From Isoptericola croceus (lineage in GTDB: Bacteria; Actinomycetota; Actinomycetes; Actinomycetales; Cellulomonadaceae): 64,000 bases of DNA. The stretch covers positions 620,001 to 684,000 of the forward strand of contig NZ_JARLLG010000001.1 in the NCBI RefSeq assembly GCF_029382255.1. The letters run 5' to 3'. The translations under genes and the position numbers were made by a program. Every line of letters starts with the position of its first letter. The first letter of the stretch is position 1. The notes under the pieces were generated by a model. That model was not told where the DNA came from and did no database searches. It saw only the letters and a program-made list of their open reading frames with translations. Below are positions 34,034 through 41,797 of this stretch, one piece after another.

Positions 34034-34705
34034 TCAGGGCCGCGACGAGAACCTCTCCAGCAGGTCGGCGTGACCCGAGCACACGAGGAGGTCGTTGGCG
34101 CTGACCCTCGTCTCCGGCGTTGCGTACGCGAAGTCGATGCCCGGGGACTTCACGCCGATGACCGTCACGCCGTACTTCTTGCGGACGTCCGACTGCGCGA
34201 GCGTGAACCCCTGCATCTCGCGCGGAGGGCGCATCTTGACGATCGTGAAACCGTCCTCCACCTCGATGTAGTCGAGCATCTTGCCGCTGACCAGGTGAGC
34301 GACGCGCGTTCCGGCGTCGGACTCCGGGAAGACCACATGGTGCGCGCCGATGCGCGTCAGGATGCGGCCGTGCTCCGCCGAGACCGCCTTGGCCCAGATC
34401 TGCGGCGTGCCCAGGTCGACCAGGTTGCCGGCGATGAGCACCGATGCCTCGAGCTCCGTGCCCACCCCCACCACGACCACGCCGAAGTCCCGTGCGCCGA
34501 GCTGTTCCAGCGCCTCCGGGTTCGAGGCGTCGGCCTCCACGACGGGGAGCCGGCCCGACCACTGGGCGACGAGCCGGTCGTCGGTCTCCACGGCGAGCAC
34601 GTCCTGTCCCAACCGGTCGAGCGTCGTCGCGAGGGACGAGCCGAAGCGGCCCAGCCCGATGACGAGCACCCCGGCGTCCCGCTCAGGTGCCTTCTTGTCT
34701 GCCAC
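34034..34705 (-). CDS. ktrA: KtrA/TrkA-type potassium channel regulatory subunit
   Basis: A 223-residue cytoplasmic gating protein of the KtrAB potassium uptake system. The RCK_N Rossmann domain begins at once (GVLVIGLGRFGSSLATTLDRLG, about 11-32) with an acidic residue at the end of strand two (LAVETDD), typical of NAD/ATP-binding RCK domains. The RCK_C domain is the last 80 residues (GFTLAQSDVRKKYGVTVIGVK, ANDLLVCSGHADLLERF). The GTG at 34705 has GAGGA 7 bases upstream; longer starts at 34729 are possible. It follows the KtrB gene by 79 bases on the same strand. In several actinobacteria and firmicutes such proteins or partners bind c-di-AMP, made here by DisA; no link is shown by the sequence. 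Confidence 0.9.
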   Translation of the reverse strand: MADKKAPERDAGVLVIGLGRFGSSLATTLDRLGQDVLAVETDDRLVAQWSGRLPVVEADASNPEALEQLGARDFGVVVVGVGTELEASVLIAGNLVDLGTPQIWAKAVSAEHGRILTRIGAHHVVFPESDAGTRVAHLVSGKMLDYIEVEDGFTIVKMRPPREMQGFTLAQSDVRKKYGVTVIGVKSPGIDFAYATPETRVSANDLLVCSGHADLLERFSSRP

Positions 34706-34784
34706 GAAGTCCTCTTCCTCCCATACCACCCGGACCTGTTGTCGGGTGAGCCTGCGGTTCCGTTGCGGGCGGTGACCTTGCTCC

Positions 34785-36179
34785 TCACCCGATCACCGGG
34801 CGCTCCTCGGGGAAGCGTACGACCCGTCGCCGGTCCCGCAGGGCGATCGCGCCGAGCACGGAGATCGTGCCCACCCGCCCGAGGTACATCAGGGCGCACA
34901 GGACGTACTTGCCGGCGTCCGGCAGGTCCCCGGTGATCCCTGTCGACAGCCCCACGGTGGCGAACGCCGAGATCACCTCGAACAGGATCTCCGACAGCGA
35001 GAAGTCGGTGATCCGCAGCAGGGCGATGCAGGATGCCAGCACCATGGTCGCGCCGATGAACACGACCGCGATGGACAGCCGCAGCGTGTCGCGGGGGATG
35101 CGCCGCCCGAAGACGTCGATGTCCCGGTCGCCGCGGGCCTCGGCGAGGATCGCGAGGAGCATCACGGCAAGGGTGGTGACCTTGATGCCCCCGGCGGTCG
35201 ACGCCGAGCCGCCACCCACGAACATCAGGGCGTCGGTGACCAGCCACGTCTCGGGGTTCATCGCACCGGTGTCGACGGTGTTGAACCCGCCGGAACGAGG
35301 CATGACCGCGGCGAACGCCGCCGACAGCACCTTCGTCGGGACGTCCTGCTCGCCCAGCGTGCGGGGGTTCGCCCACTCCATGGCCCCGATCACCACGAAG
35401 CCCGCCACGAACAGGGCGACGCTCGTGGTCACGGTGAGCTTGGTGTGCAGCGACAGGTGCCGGATCCACTGCTGTCCGTAGCGTCGGGAGTGGAGCAGGT
35501 TGAGCATCACGGGGAAGCCGAGCGCGCCGATGAACACGCCCAGCATGATCGGCACCACGACCATCCAGTCCGCGGCGTAGGGGACCAGGCCCTCCGGGGT
35601 CGGGACGAATCCTGCGTTGTTGAAGGCGGACACGCCGTAGAACACGGCGTGCCACACGGCGCTGCCGATGCTCTCGCCGAGTGCCAGGAACCGGGGGAGC
35701 AGGACGGTTGCGATGGCGATCTCGATCGACGTCGAGACCAGGATGATGATGCGGATGAGGTCGCCGACCTGCCCGAGCCGTGACGTGCCCGTCTTCGTCT
35801 CCGAGGCCGTGAGCAGCTTCTGCGTCAGCCCGATGCGGCGTGACACCGCCATACCGAGCAGCGAGGCGATCGTCATCACGCCCAGCCCGCCGACCTTGAT
35901 CCCGACCAGGATGACGGCGCGGCCGTACTCCGACCAGTACAGGCCGGTGTCGACCACGACGAGCCCCGTGATGCAGACGGCCGACGTCGCCGTGAAAAGG
36001 GCGTCCACGAAGCGGGCGCCGGTGCCCGAGGCGGTCGCCCACGGTGGCAGGAGCAGCAGGGTGAAGATGGTGATGACGGCACCGAAGACGGTCATCGCCA
36101 GCCGGGCCGGGTACTCGCGGGCGGTGCGGTCGACCCACTCGCGCAGCGTCACACCGCGATTCCGCCACCTCGTCGCCAC
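34785..36179 (-). CDS. ktrB: KtrB/TrkH-family potassium transporter
   Basis: A 464-residue membrane protein with the four-fold M1-P-M2 layout of the Trk/Ktr/HKT family. The four filter segments are visible around TATSAVCITGLVVVDT, GVSAFNNAGFVPT, MPRSGGFNTVDTG and SAFATVGLSTGITGDL, each with the conserved Gly. GGGSASTAGGIKVTT is the typical Trk loop. I take the GTG at 36179, which has GGAGGA 8 bases upstream, over the ATG at 36203, which has no ribosome site. It heads the ktrB-ktrA pair and is divergent from the acuC-like gene. K+ uptake driven by Na+ or the membrane potential, with KtrA as the gate. Confidence 0.93.
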   Translation of the reverse strand: MATRWRNRGVTLREWVDRTAREYPARLAMTVFGAVITIFTLLLLPPWATASGTGARFVDALFTATSAVCITGLVVVDTGLYWSEYGRAVILVGIKVGGLGVMTIASLLGMAVSRRIGLTQKLLTASETKTGTSRLGQVGDLIRIIILVSTSIEIAIATVLLPRFLALGESIGSAVWHAVFYGVSAFNNAGFVPTPEGLVPYAADWMVVVPIMLGVFIGALGFPVMLNLLHSRRYGQQWIRHLSLHTKLTVTTSVALFVAGFVVIGAMEWANPRTLGEQDVPTKVLSAAFAAVMPRSGGFNTVDTGAMNPETWLVTDALMFVGGGSASTAGGIKVTTLAVMLLAILAEARGDRDIDVFGRRIPRDTLRLSIAVVFIGATMVLASCIALLRITDFSLSEILFEVISAFATVGLSTGITGDLPDAGKYVLCALMYLGRVGTISVLGAIALRDRRRVVRFPEERPVIG

Positions 36180-36252
36180 CGACCGGTTCCTCCGTCGTCT
36201 CATCCGCCAGGCGTCGGGCCCAGCCTGCCACGGGTTCGGCTACGGTGGCGGG

Positions 36253-37428
36253 ATGTCCGTCGCCCGGCTGCTCTGGAGTCCTGAGCTCCTGACCTACGAC
36301 TTCGGCAACGGGCATCCGATGGCGCCGGCGCGGCTCGACCTCACGATGCAGCTCGTCGAGGCGTTCGGTCTGCTGGAGGAGCCGTCGCTCGAGGTGGTGC
36401 GGATCCCGCCGAGCAGCGACCAGCTCGTGCTGACGGTGCACGACGAGGACTACGTCGCCGCGGTGCGGCGCGCTGCCCGTGCCGGTGGACCGGACCTGGC
36501 CCGCGGGCTCGGCACCGAGGACAACCCGATCTTCGCCACGATGCACGAGGCGGCGTCCCGTCTGGTCAGCGCCTCGGTGGCGGCCGCGGAGAGCGTGTGG
36601 GCCGGGGCGACGCAGCACGGTGTGAACGTCGCCGGGGGGATGCACCACGCGCGCCGCGCGGCCGCCTCCGGGTTCTGCCTCTACAACGACGCCGCAGCCG
36701 CGGTGCAGCGGCTGCTCGACCTCGGAGCCGAGCGGGTCGCGTACGTGGACCTGGACGCCCACCACGGTGACGGGGTCGAGTCGATCTTCTGGGACGACCC
36801 CCGGGTGCTGACGCTGTCGGTGCACCAGGACGGCCACACGCTCTTCCCGGGGACCGGCAACCCGGCGGACACCGGTGGCTCCACGGCGGACTGCTCGGCG
36901 GTGAACGTCGCGCTGCCGCCTCGCACCGACTCGGCACGCTGGCTTCGCGCCGTCGACGCGGTCATGCCGCTGGTCCTGCGTGAGTTCCGGCCTGACGCGA
37001 TCGTCTCCCAGCACGGCACGGACGCCCACGGCAACGACCCGCTGACCGACCTGAACGTGGGGATCGACGCGCAGGTGACGGCCGCGTCCTGGGTGCACGC
37101 CCTGGCCCACGAGCTGTGCGAGGGCCGGTGGGTCGCGCTCGGCGGCGGAGGGTACGCCGTCGTCGACGTCGTGCCGTTGGTGTGGACCGCGCTCGTGGCC
37201 GAGGCCGCCCACGTGCCCATCGCCCCGGGGACGCCGCTGCCCGAGCCGTGGCGTGCTGCGGTGGAGAGGATGTCGGGGCTCGACGCCGCGCGGAACCTCG
37301 GCCGGGGGGACGTGGCGTGGCGACCGTGGAGCGAGGGGTACGACCCGTCCGACGCCGTGGACCGAGCCGTCCTGGCGACCCGTCGGCACGTCTTCCCAGG
37401 GCTCGGGCTCGACCCCTTCCTCGACTGA
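36253..37428 (+). CDS. acuC: AcuC-type (class II histone deacetylase-like) amidohydrolase
   Basis: A 391-residue zinc deacetylase, close to AcuC of bacteria, which deacetylates acetyl-CoA synthetase and other proteins. The active-site blocks are present: GGMHHARRAAASGFCLYNDAA (tandem His), AYVDLDAHHGDGVESIFW (zinc ligands Asp-x-His), LSVHQDGHTLFPGTGNPADTG and VSQHGTDAHGNDPLTDLN (Asp ligand), then ALGGGGYAV near the end. N-terminus SPELLTYDFGNGHPMAPARLDL is the classic HDAC opening. The ATG at 36253 is preceded by TACGGT at 36241-36246, six bases away, so a leaderless message is predicted. Regulation is not evident. Confidence 0.93.
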   Translation: MSVARLLWSPELLTYDFGNGHPMAPARLDLTMQLVEAFGLLEEPSLEVVRIPPSSDQLVLTVHDEDYVAAVRRAARAGGPDLARGLGTEDNPIFATMHEAASRLVSASVAAAESVWAGATQHGVNVAGGMHHARRAAASGFCLYNDAAAAVQRLLDLGAERVAYVDLDAHHGDGVESIFWDDPRVLTLSVHQDGHTLFPGTGNPADTGGSTADCSAVNVALPPRTDSARWLRAVDAVMPLVLREFRPDAIVSQHGTDAHGNDPLTDLNVGIDAQVTAASWVHALAHELCEGRWVALGGGGYAVVDVVPLVWTALVAEAAHVPIAPGTPLPEPWRAAVERMSGLDAARNLGRGDVAWRPWSEGYDPSDAVDRAVLATRRHVFPGLGLDPFLD

Positions 37429-37572
37429 CGGTTCGGGGCACCCATCGATTTCGGGTACTCTGGGGGACGGACTTTTTCGCGTTGGTCGGCAGTGCTTGGT
37501 CCCAGGATTCCTGGGCACAGGATCGTCGGGACCAACCGGCCTTCCATCACCGATCAGCATTGTGAGGACCTC

Positions 37573-37671
37573 ATGGGCTCCGTCATCAAGAAGCGCCGCA
37601 AGCGTATGGCGAAGAAGAAGCACCGCAAGCTGCTTCGCAAGACGCGTCACCAGCGTCGCAACAAGAAGTGA
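37573..37671 (+). CDS. Small ribosomal subunit protein bS22
   Basis: A 32-residue, extremely basic protein: MGSVIKKRRKRMAKKKHRK, then LLRKTRHQRRNKK. This matches the actinobacterial bS22 (AURKAIP1/COX24-like domain) found near the decoding centre of mycobacterial ribosomes. GAGGA lies 6 bases before the ATG. The 144-base gap from the acuC-like gene holds its promoter (a GGGTACTCTGGGGGACGG segment at about 37453 contains a TACTCT -10). Three strong hairpins follow the stop. Confidence 0.93.
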   Translation: MGSVIKKRRKRMAKKKHRKLLRKTRHQRRNKK

Positions 37672-37675
37672 CGCA

Positions 37676-37768
37676 GGCCCGCCGACGGCGGGCCGAACGC
37701 ACCGAGCCCGGACCCCGTACTGGGGTGCCGGGCTCCTTGCGTCTCTGGTGCGGGCCCAGGGCCCGCAC
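37676..37768. terminator. Three successive hairpins between bS22 and the HAD gene
   Basis: Hairpin one: perfect 8-bp arms at 37676-37683 and 37687-37694, 3-base loop. Hairpin two: outer 8-bp arms 37704-37711 and 37728-37735 plus inner 5-bp arms 37712-37716 and 37722-37726. Hairpin three: 10-bp arms 37748-37757 and 37759-37768 around one base. They sit between convergent genes and should stop transcription from both sides. Confidence 0.8.
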
Positions 37769-37779
37769 CGTCTCCGGGC

Positions 37780-38595
37780 TCAGTGCCCCTGCAGCCGCCT
37801 GCGCACGCTGCGCTGGACCGCTCGCAGCACGAGACCCAGCACCCAGGCGGCCCCCGCCCACGACGCCGTGCGCACGCCCTTCCCGGCGACCCGCTGGCCG
37901 CGCCCCCGGAACTCGCGGATGGGCCAGCCGACGTCCTTCGCGTGCCGACGCAGGCGGGTGTCGGGGTTGATCGGGCAGGGGTGGCCGACCGACCGCATCA
38001 TCGGCAGGTCGTTGAGCGAGTCGCCGTACGCGTAGGACGCCTCGAGGTCCAGGCCCTGGCGCTCGGCCAGCTCACGGACGGCTGCCGCCTTCGTCTCGCC
38101 GTGCATGAGGTCGCCCACCAGCGCACCGGTGTAGTAGCCGTCCTCGTGCTCGGCGATCGTGCCCAGGCAGCCGGTCGCTCCCAGGCGGCGAGCGATGAGC
38201 CCGCCGATCTCCACCGGGGTCGCGGTGACGAGCCAGACCTGGTCGCCGGCCGCCAGGTGCTCGTCGAGCAGGCGCTTGGTCCCAGGGAAGATGCGCAGCT
38301 CCAGGACCGTGTCGTAGACCTCCTCGCCGACGGCGGTGATCTCCGCGACCGACCGGCCGGCGAGGAGCGACAGCGCCCGCGACCGAACCGTCTCGATCTG
38401 CGACCGCGACTCGCCGAAGACCAGATACTTCGCCTGGATCCAGGCGAAGCGCAGCAGGTCCGCCGTGCCGAAGAACCGCCGCTGGTACAGCGCCCTGGCC
38501 AGGTGGAACGCGCTGGCGCCCCGGATGATGGTGTTGTCCACGTCGAAGAAGGCTGCCGCCGTCGGTCGGACCGGGGGCGCAGCGTGAGACGACAT
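37780..38595 (-). CDS. HAD-IB family phosphatase (SerB/CicA-like) with hydrophobic C-terminal helix
   Basis: A 271-residue HAD hydrolase. The nucleophile motif is FFDVDNTIIRG (about residues 15-25, D-x-D-x-T), motif II is in WLVTATPVEIGG, and motif III/IV is YAYGDSLNDLPMM, as in the HAD-IB family of phosphoserine-phosphatase-like enzymes. After the catalytic core, the C-terminus has an amphipathic/hydrophobic stretch (ASWAGAAWVLGLVLRAVQRSVRRR), which might associate with the membrane. Substrate unknown. The ATG at 38595 is preceded by TACAGT at 38603-38608, 7 bases upstream, for a leaderless start. It is divergent from the glutaredoxin-like gene with only 35 bases between. Confidence 0.88.
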   Translation of the reverse strand: MSSHAAPPVRPTAAAFFDVDNTIIRGASAFHLARALYQRRFFGTADLLRFAWIQAKYLVFGESRSQIETVRSRALSLLAGRSVAEITAVGEEVYDTVLELRIFPGTKRLLDEHLAAGDQVWLVTATPVEIGGLIARRLGATGCLGTIAEHEDGYYTGALVGDLMHGETKAAAVRELAERQGLDLEASYAYGDSLNDLPMMRSVGHPCPINPDTRLRRHAKDVGWPIREFRGRGQRVAGKGVRTASWAGAAWVLGLVLRAVQRSVRRRLQGH

Positions 38596-38630
38596 GCCGC
38601 CCACTGTAGTAGCGCGGATACGCTGTGCTC
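38596..38630. promoter_or_regulatory. Compact divergent leaderless promoters
   Basis: The 35-base gap between the HAD and glutaredoxin-like start codons holds two -10 boxes pointing outward: TACAGT (minus, 38608-38603) and TACGCT (plus, 38619-38624). Each is 6-7 bases from its start codon. Any -35 element of one must overlap the other or its gene. Confidence 0.6.
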
Positions 38631-38921
38631 GTGAGCAGGCCCTCGATCCGACCCGACATCGCCTCGCGGGTGGTCGTGTACAGCCGGGCGGACTGCCACC
38701 TGTGCGACGAAGCGCGGGCGGTGGTCGCGGCGGTGTGCGCCGACGCGGGAGAGACCTGGCAGGAGATCGACATCGATGCCGAGCCCTCCCTGGTGGAGCG
38801 GTATGGCGAGTACGTGCCCGTCGTCGAGGTGGACGGCGTGCAGCAGGCATTCTGGCGGGTCGACGCGGCGCGGCTGGCGCGGCGGCTCGCCCGGCCCCCG
38901 GGAGGGAAGAAGAAGACGTGA
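38631..38921 (+). CDS. Glutaredoxin-like protein (thioredoxin fold)
   Basis: A 96-residue protein with a small glutaredoxin fold: VVVYSRADCHLCDEARAVVAAV carries the active-site CHLC, WQEIDIDAEPSLVERYGEYVPVVEVDG carries the cis-Pro loop (YVPVVEV). It matches the family of glutaredoxin-like proteins often encoded just upstream of rex in actinobacteria. The GTG at 38631 lies 6 bases after TACGCT and gives a leaderless message; a GTG at 38625 is in frame as well. Its stop overlaps the rex start (GTGA), so the two are translated together. Confidence 0.85.
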   Translation: MSRPSIRPDIASRVVVYSRADCHLCDEARAVVAAVCADAGETWQEIDIDAEPSLVERYGEYVPVVEVDGVQQAFWRVDAARLARRLARPPGGKKKT

Positions 38922-39601
38922 TCGAGATCGGTGAGGTGACGGTGCCCGCGGCGACGGTGGCGCGGCTCCCGTTCTACCTGCGCGCGCTGCGCGACCTGAC
39001 CCGTGAAGGTGTGGAGACGACGTCGTCCTCCGACCTGGCGGAACGTTCAGGCGTGGGGTCGGCGCAGCTGCGCAAGGACCTGTCGTACCTGGGTTCGTTC
39101 GGTACACGAGGCGTGGGGTACGACGTCGAGTCGCTGTCGTCGTACATCGCCGCGGCGCTGGGCCTCGGCTCGGAGCACCGGCTGGCGATCGTCGGCGTCG
39201 GCAACCTCGGGCACGCCCTGGCCAACTACTCGGGCTATGCGGCCCGAGGGTTCCAGGTCGTGGCGCTGTTCGACGCCGACCCCGCCATCGTCGGCGGGCG
39301 GGCAGCCGGGATCGAGGTCGAGCACGTCGACGGGCTCGAGCAGGTCATCGTCGAGCGTCACGTGTCCATGGTGGTGCTGGCGACCCCGGGCCCCCCGGCG
39401 CAGGAGATCGCCGAGCGGGTCGTGGCGGCGGGCGTGCGGGAGATCCTCTCGTTCGCCCCGGTGGCGCTGCACCTGCCCGACGACGTCGTCGTGCGCAGCG
39501 TGGACGTGGCGGGGGAGTTGCAGATCCTGGCGTTCCATGCGGCGGCGCGGCATGCCAACGGCATCGCCTCCGCGGGGACGGACGGCGTCTCCGCCGGGTA
39601 G
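38918..39601 (+). CDS. rex: Redox-sensing transcriptional repressor Rex
   Basis: A 227-residue repressor that senses NADH/NAD+. The winged helix is at about 10-75: VARLPFYLRALRDLTREGVETTSSS, then GVGSAQLRKDLSYLGSFGTRGVGYDV, the Rex signature that ends in G-x-R-G-x-G-Y. The Rossmann domain begins at LAIVGVGNLGHALANYSGY (about 90-108), followed by FQVVALFDADPAIVGG and the domain-swapped C-terminal helix. GTG at 38918 overlaps the glutaredoxin-like stop by 4 bases. Its usual actinobacterial downstream neighbour hemA is absent here. It ends in a long inverted repeat. Expected targets are respiratory genes; no clear Rex site is visible in this window. Confidence 0.95.
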   Translation: MIEIGEVTVPAATVARLPFYLRALRDLTREGVETTSSSDLAERSGVGSAQLRKDLSYLGSFGTRGVGYDVESLSSYIAAALGLGSEHRLAIVGVGNLGHALANYSGYAARGFQVVALFDADPAIVGGRAAGIEVEHVDGLEQVIVERHVSMVVLATPGPPAQEIAERVVAAGVREILSFAPVALHLPDDVVVRSVDVAGELQILAFHAAARHANGIASAGTDGVSAG

Positions 39602-39627
39602 CGCTCGTTCCGGCTGGGTGACGCTCC

Positions 39628-39721
39628 GCCGGGTGTCAGGTCCCGTGCACGGTCGCGTTCACGGGCGCTGCGCGCCCTCCACTTCGGGTTTGACGACCGT
39701 GCACGGGACCCGACACCCGGC
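39628..39721. repeat. Long inverted repeat (28-bp arms) between rex and yceI
   Basis: Arms at 39628-39655 and 39694-39721 pair over 28 bp with a single A-C mismatch (39638/39711). The 38-base loop contains its own hairpin, GGGCGC at 39663-39668 and GCGCCC at 39672-39677. It lies between convergent genes. It could act as a bidirectional terminator or be a short palindromic mobile element; no direct repeats flank it that I can see. Confidence 0.75.
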
Positions 39722-39761
39722 TTCGAGGGTTCCGCCGGCGCTACCGCGCGGGGGCGGGCCG

Positions 39762-40313
39762 TCAGTTCTGCGAGATCGCCGAGACGTCGAGCGCGATCTT
39801 GACCTTGTCACCCACGAGGAAGCCACCGGTCTCGAGCGCGGCGTTCCACGTCAGGCCGAACTCCTGGCGGGAGATCTCGAGCTCGGACTCGAAGCCGGCG
39901 CGGTCGTTGCCGAACGGGTCCTTGGCGGTGCCGGCGAACTCGGTGGGGAGCTCGACGGGCTTCGTCACGCCGTTGATGGTGAGGTCGCCGGAGATCACGT
40001 AGGCGTCGCCGTCCACGGAGATGCCCTTCGAGGCGAACGACCAGACGGGCTTCTCCTCTGCGTGCCAGAAGTCGGCGCTCTTGAGGTGGCCGTCCCGGTT
40101 CTCGTCACCGGTGTTGACCGACGCGGCGTCGAGCTCGGCGGAGACCGAGGTGGACTCGAGGTCGTCGCCCACGGTGATCGTGCCCGCCGTGATGTCGATG
40201 GTTCCCCGGACCTTCGAGATGCCCGCGTGGCGGACGGCGAAGGACGCGGTGGAGTGCGCGGCGTCGATGACGTAGGTGCCGGCGGTCAGGCCTGAGGGCA
40301 GCGGCGTAGCCAT
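39762..40313 (-). CDS. YceI-family lipid-binding protein
   Basis: A 183-residue YceI lipocalin-like protein. It has the family's full pattern: AGTYVIDAAHSTASFAVRHAGISKVRGTI at the start (D-x-x-H-S-x-x-x-F-x-V-x-H), TSVSAELDAASVNTGDENRDGHLKSADFWHAE, ISGDLTINGVTKPVELP, and DRAGFESELEISRQEFGLTWN near the end. Proteins of this fold bind polyisoprenoid or other hydrophobic ligands in a beta-barrel. There is no signal peptide, so it is probably cytoplasmic, as in many actinobacteria. AAGGAG lies well placed before the ATG at 40313. The 215-base divergent gap to the phosphatase gene has no obvious conserved element beyond promoters. Confidence 0.9.
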   Translation of the reverse strand: MATPLPSGLTAGTYVIDAAHSTASFAVRHAGISKVRGTIDITAGTITVGDDLESTSVSAELDAASVNTGDENRDGHLKSADFWHAEEKPVWSFASKGISVDGDAYVISGDLTINGVTKPVELPTEFAGTAKDPFGNDRAGFESELEISRQEFGLTWNAALETGGFLVGDKVKIALDVSAISQN

Positions 40314-40529
40314 GGGGTTGCTCCTTGTGTTGACGGTTCCGAATCAGTCGTGCGGACGGAGCGACGGCCGCCGACTGGCGACCGAACTCCATCGATACGC
40401 ATGAACCGGGACCGGCGGCGGACTATTCCCCGACCCGCGAGCCGCGGACGTCGTGACACCGGTCACGACGAGCCTGGGGCGTTCCTGAACCGGACCTGAG
40501 GGCGCCCGCGATCTGGGACACTGGGGGCC

Positions 40530-41174
40530 ATGGCCACCACCACCGTCCATCTCCTGCGGCACGGCGAGGTCCACAACCCCGACGGGATCCTGTACGGACG
40601 CATCCCCGGGTACCGCCTCTCCGAACGCGGCCAGCGGATGGCCCGGCGCGTCGCGGACCACCTGTCCGACGCCGGCCGGGACGTCGTTGCCGTCGTCGCC
40701 AGCCCGCTGCAGCGCGCCCAAGAGACGGCACGGCCGACGGCGTCCGCCTTCGGCGTCGAGCTCGCCACCGACGACCGGCTCATCGAGGCCGGCAACAGCT
40801 TCGAGGGAACCACGATCGGCAAGCGCCCCGGTCAGCTCGCGCACCCCCGGTACTGGGCGCGCCTGTGGAACCCGCTGCGCCCGTCGTGGGGCGAGAGCTA
40901 CGCCGACCAGGTCGCCCGCATGCGCGCCGCCGTGGACGACGCCCGCCGCACCTACGCGGGCCACGAGATCGTGCTGGTCAGCCACCAGCTCCCCGTCTGG
41001 GTGACCCGCCGGGCGTTCGAGGGTCGCCGCCTCGCGCACGACCCGCGCCGGCGCGAGTGCGCGCTCGCCTCGCTGACGTCCCTGACGTTCGACGACGACC
41101 GGTTCGTCTCGCTGCACTACTCCGAGCCCGCCGGCGACCTGCTCGCGGGTGCCGACCCGGTCCCGGGCGCCTGA
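40530..41174 (+). CDS. Histidine phosphatase family protein (phosphoglycerate-mutase-like)
   Basis: A 214-residue histidine phosphatase. The N-terminal HLLRHGEVHNP motif contributes the phospho-accepting His (residue 8 to 9 region, RHGE), followed by YRLSERGQRMARRVADHL, VVASPLQRAQETA and, late, the second His in VLVSHQLPVWVTRRA. The class covers broad-specificity phosphatases and true mutases; the substrate is not readable. The ATG at 40530 lies 7 bases after GACACT, a possible leaderless start. Its stop overlaps the ATG of the thioredoxin-like gene (TGATG), so it heads the cytochrome c maturation operon. Confidence 0.88.
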   Translation: MATTTVHLLRHGEVHNPDGILYGRIPGYRLSERGQRMARRVADHLSDAGRDVVAVVASPLQRAQETARPTASAFGVELATDDRLIEAGNSFEGTTIGKRPGQLAHPRYWARLWNPLRPSWGESYADQVARMRAAVDDARRTYAGHEIVLVSHQLPVWVTRRAFEGRRLAHDPRRRECALASLTSLTFDDDRFVSLHYSEPAGDLLAGADPVPGA

Positions 41175-41797
41175 TGGCCCGCGGTACCGCCCGGCGCCTC
41201 GCGCGCGCGGGAGCCCTCTCGGCCGCGCTGGTCGGCGCCGCCGGGCTGCTGGCCGCGTGCGGTGCCGCCGACTCCGGAGCGGGCGACGTCGTCGGGCAGG
41301 GATTCGTCTCCGGTGACGGCTCCGTGCAGCAGTGGGAGCCGGACGAGCGCGGCGACGTCGTCGTCGTCGAGGGCACGTCTTTCGAGGGCGACGAGGTCTC
41401 CACCGCCGACTGGCTCGGTGACGTCGTCGTGCTCAACACCTGGTACGCGGGGTGCGCCCCCTGCCGCGCCGAGGCGCCCGACCTGGTGGCGCTCGCCGAC
41501 GACCGCGCGGCCGACGGCGTGCACCTGCTCGGCATCAACACCGAGGACGACGCCGGCACCGCCCTGGCCTTCCAGCGCACCTTCGAGGTCTCCTACCCCT
41601 CGATCGAGGACCGCAGCGGCCAGGTCGTGGCCGGACTCTCCGGCGTCGTGCCGCTGCAGGCCGTGCCCTCCACCGTGGTGCTCGACGCCGAGGGCCGGGT
41701 GGCCGCGCGCGTCGTCGGCCAGGTCGCAGGGTCGACGCTGGACGGGATCGTCGACGACGTCCTCCGCGACCAGGTCCGGGAGCGCCTGAGTGGGTGA
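41174..41797 (+). CDS. resA: ResA/TlpA-type thioredoxin lipoprotein (cytochrome c maturation)
   Basis: A 207-residue exported lipoprotein: signal peptide ends in LLAAC (lipobox Cys about 29). The thioredoxin fold (about 55-195) has active-site WYAGCAPCRAEAPDL (C-x2-C) preceded by LGDVVVLNTWYA, and the cis-Pro segment is VPLQAVPSTVVLDAEG. The family keeps apocytochrome c cysteines reduced on the outer face before haem attachment. ATG at 41174 overlaps the phosphatase stop by one base; the ccdA gene overlaps its end by 8 bases. Redox partner CcdA is next in the operon. Confidence 0.92.
   Translation: MARGTARRLARAGALSAALVGAAGLLAACGAADSGAGDVVGQGFVSGDGSVQQWEPDERGDVVVVEGTSFEGDEVSTADWLGDVVVLNTWYAGCAPCRAEAPDLVALADDRAADGVHLLGINTEDDAGTALAFQRTFEVSYPSIEDRSGQVVAGLSGVVPLQAVPSTVVLDAEGRVAARVVGQVAGSTLDGIVDDVLRDQVRERLSG

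Noticed and set aside
34357-37650. A 1097-codon minus-strand frame through ktrB, acuC and bS22
   Set aside because: It spans several recognisable genes on both strands and has no family signature; an effect of few stop codons in GC-rich DNA.
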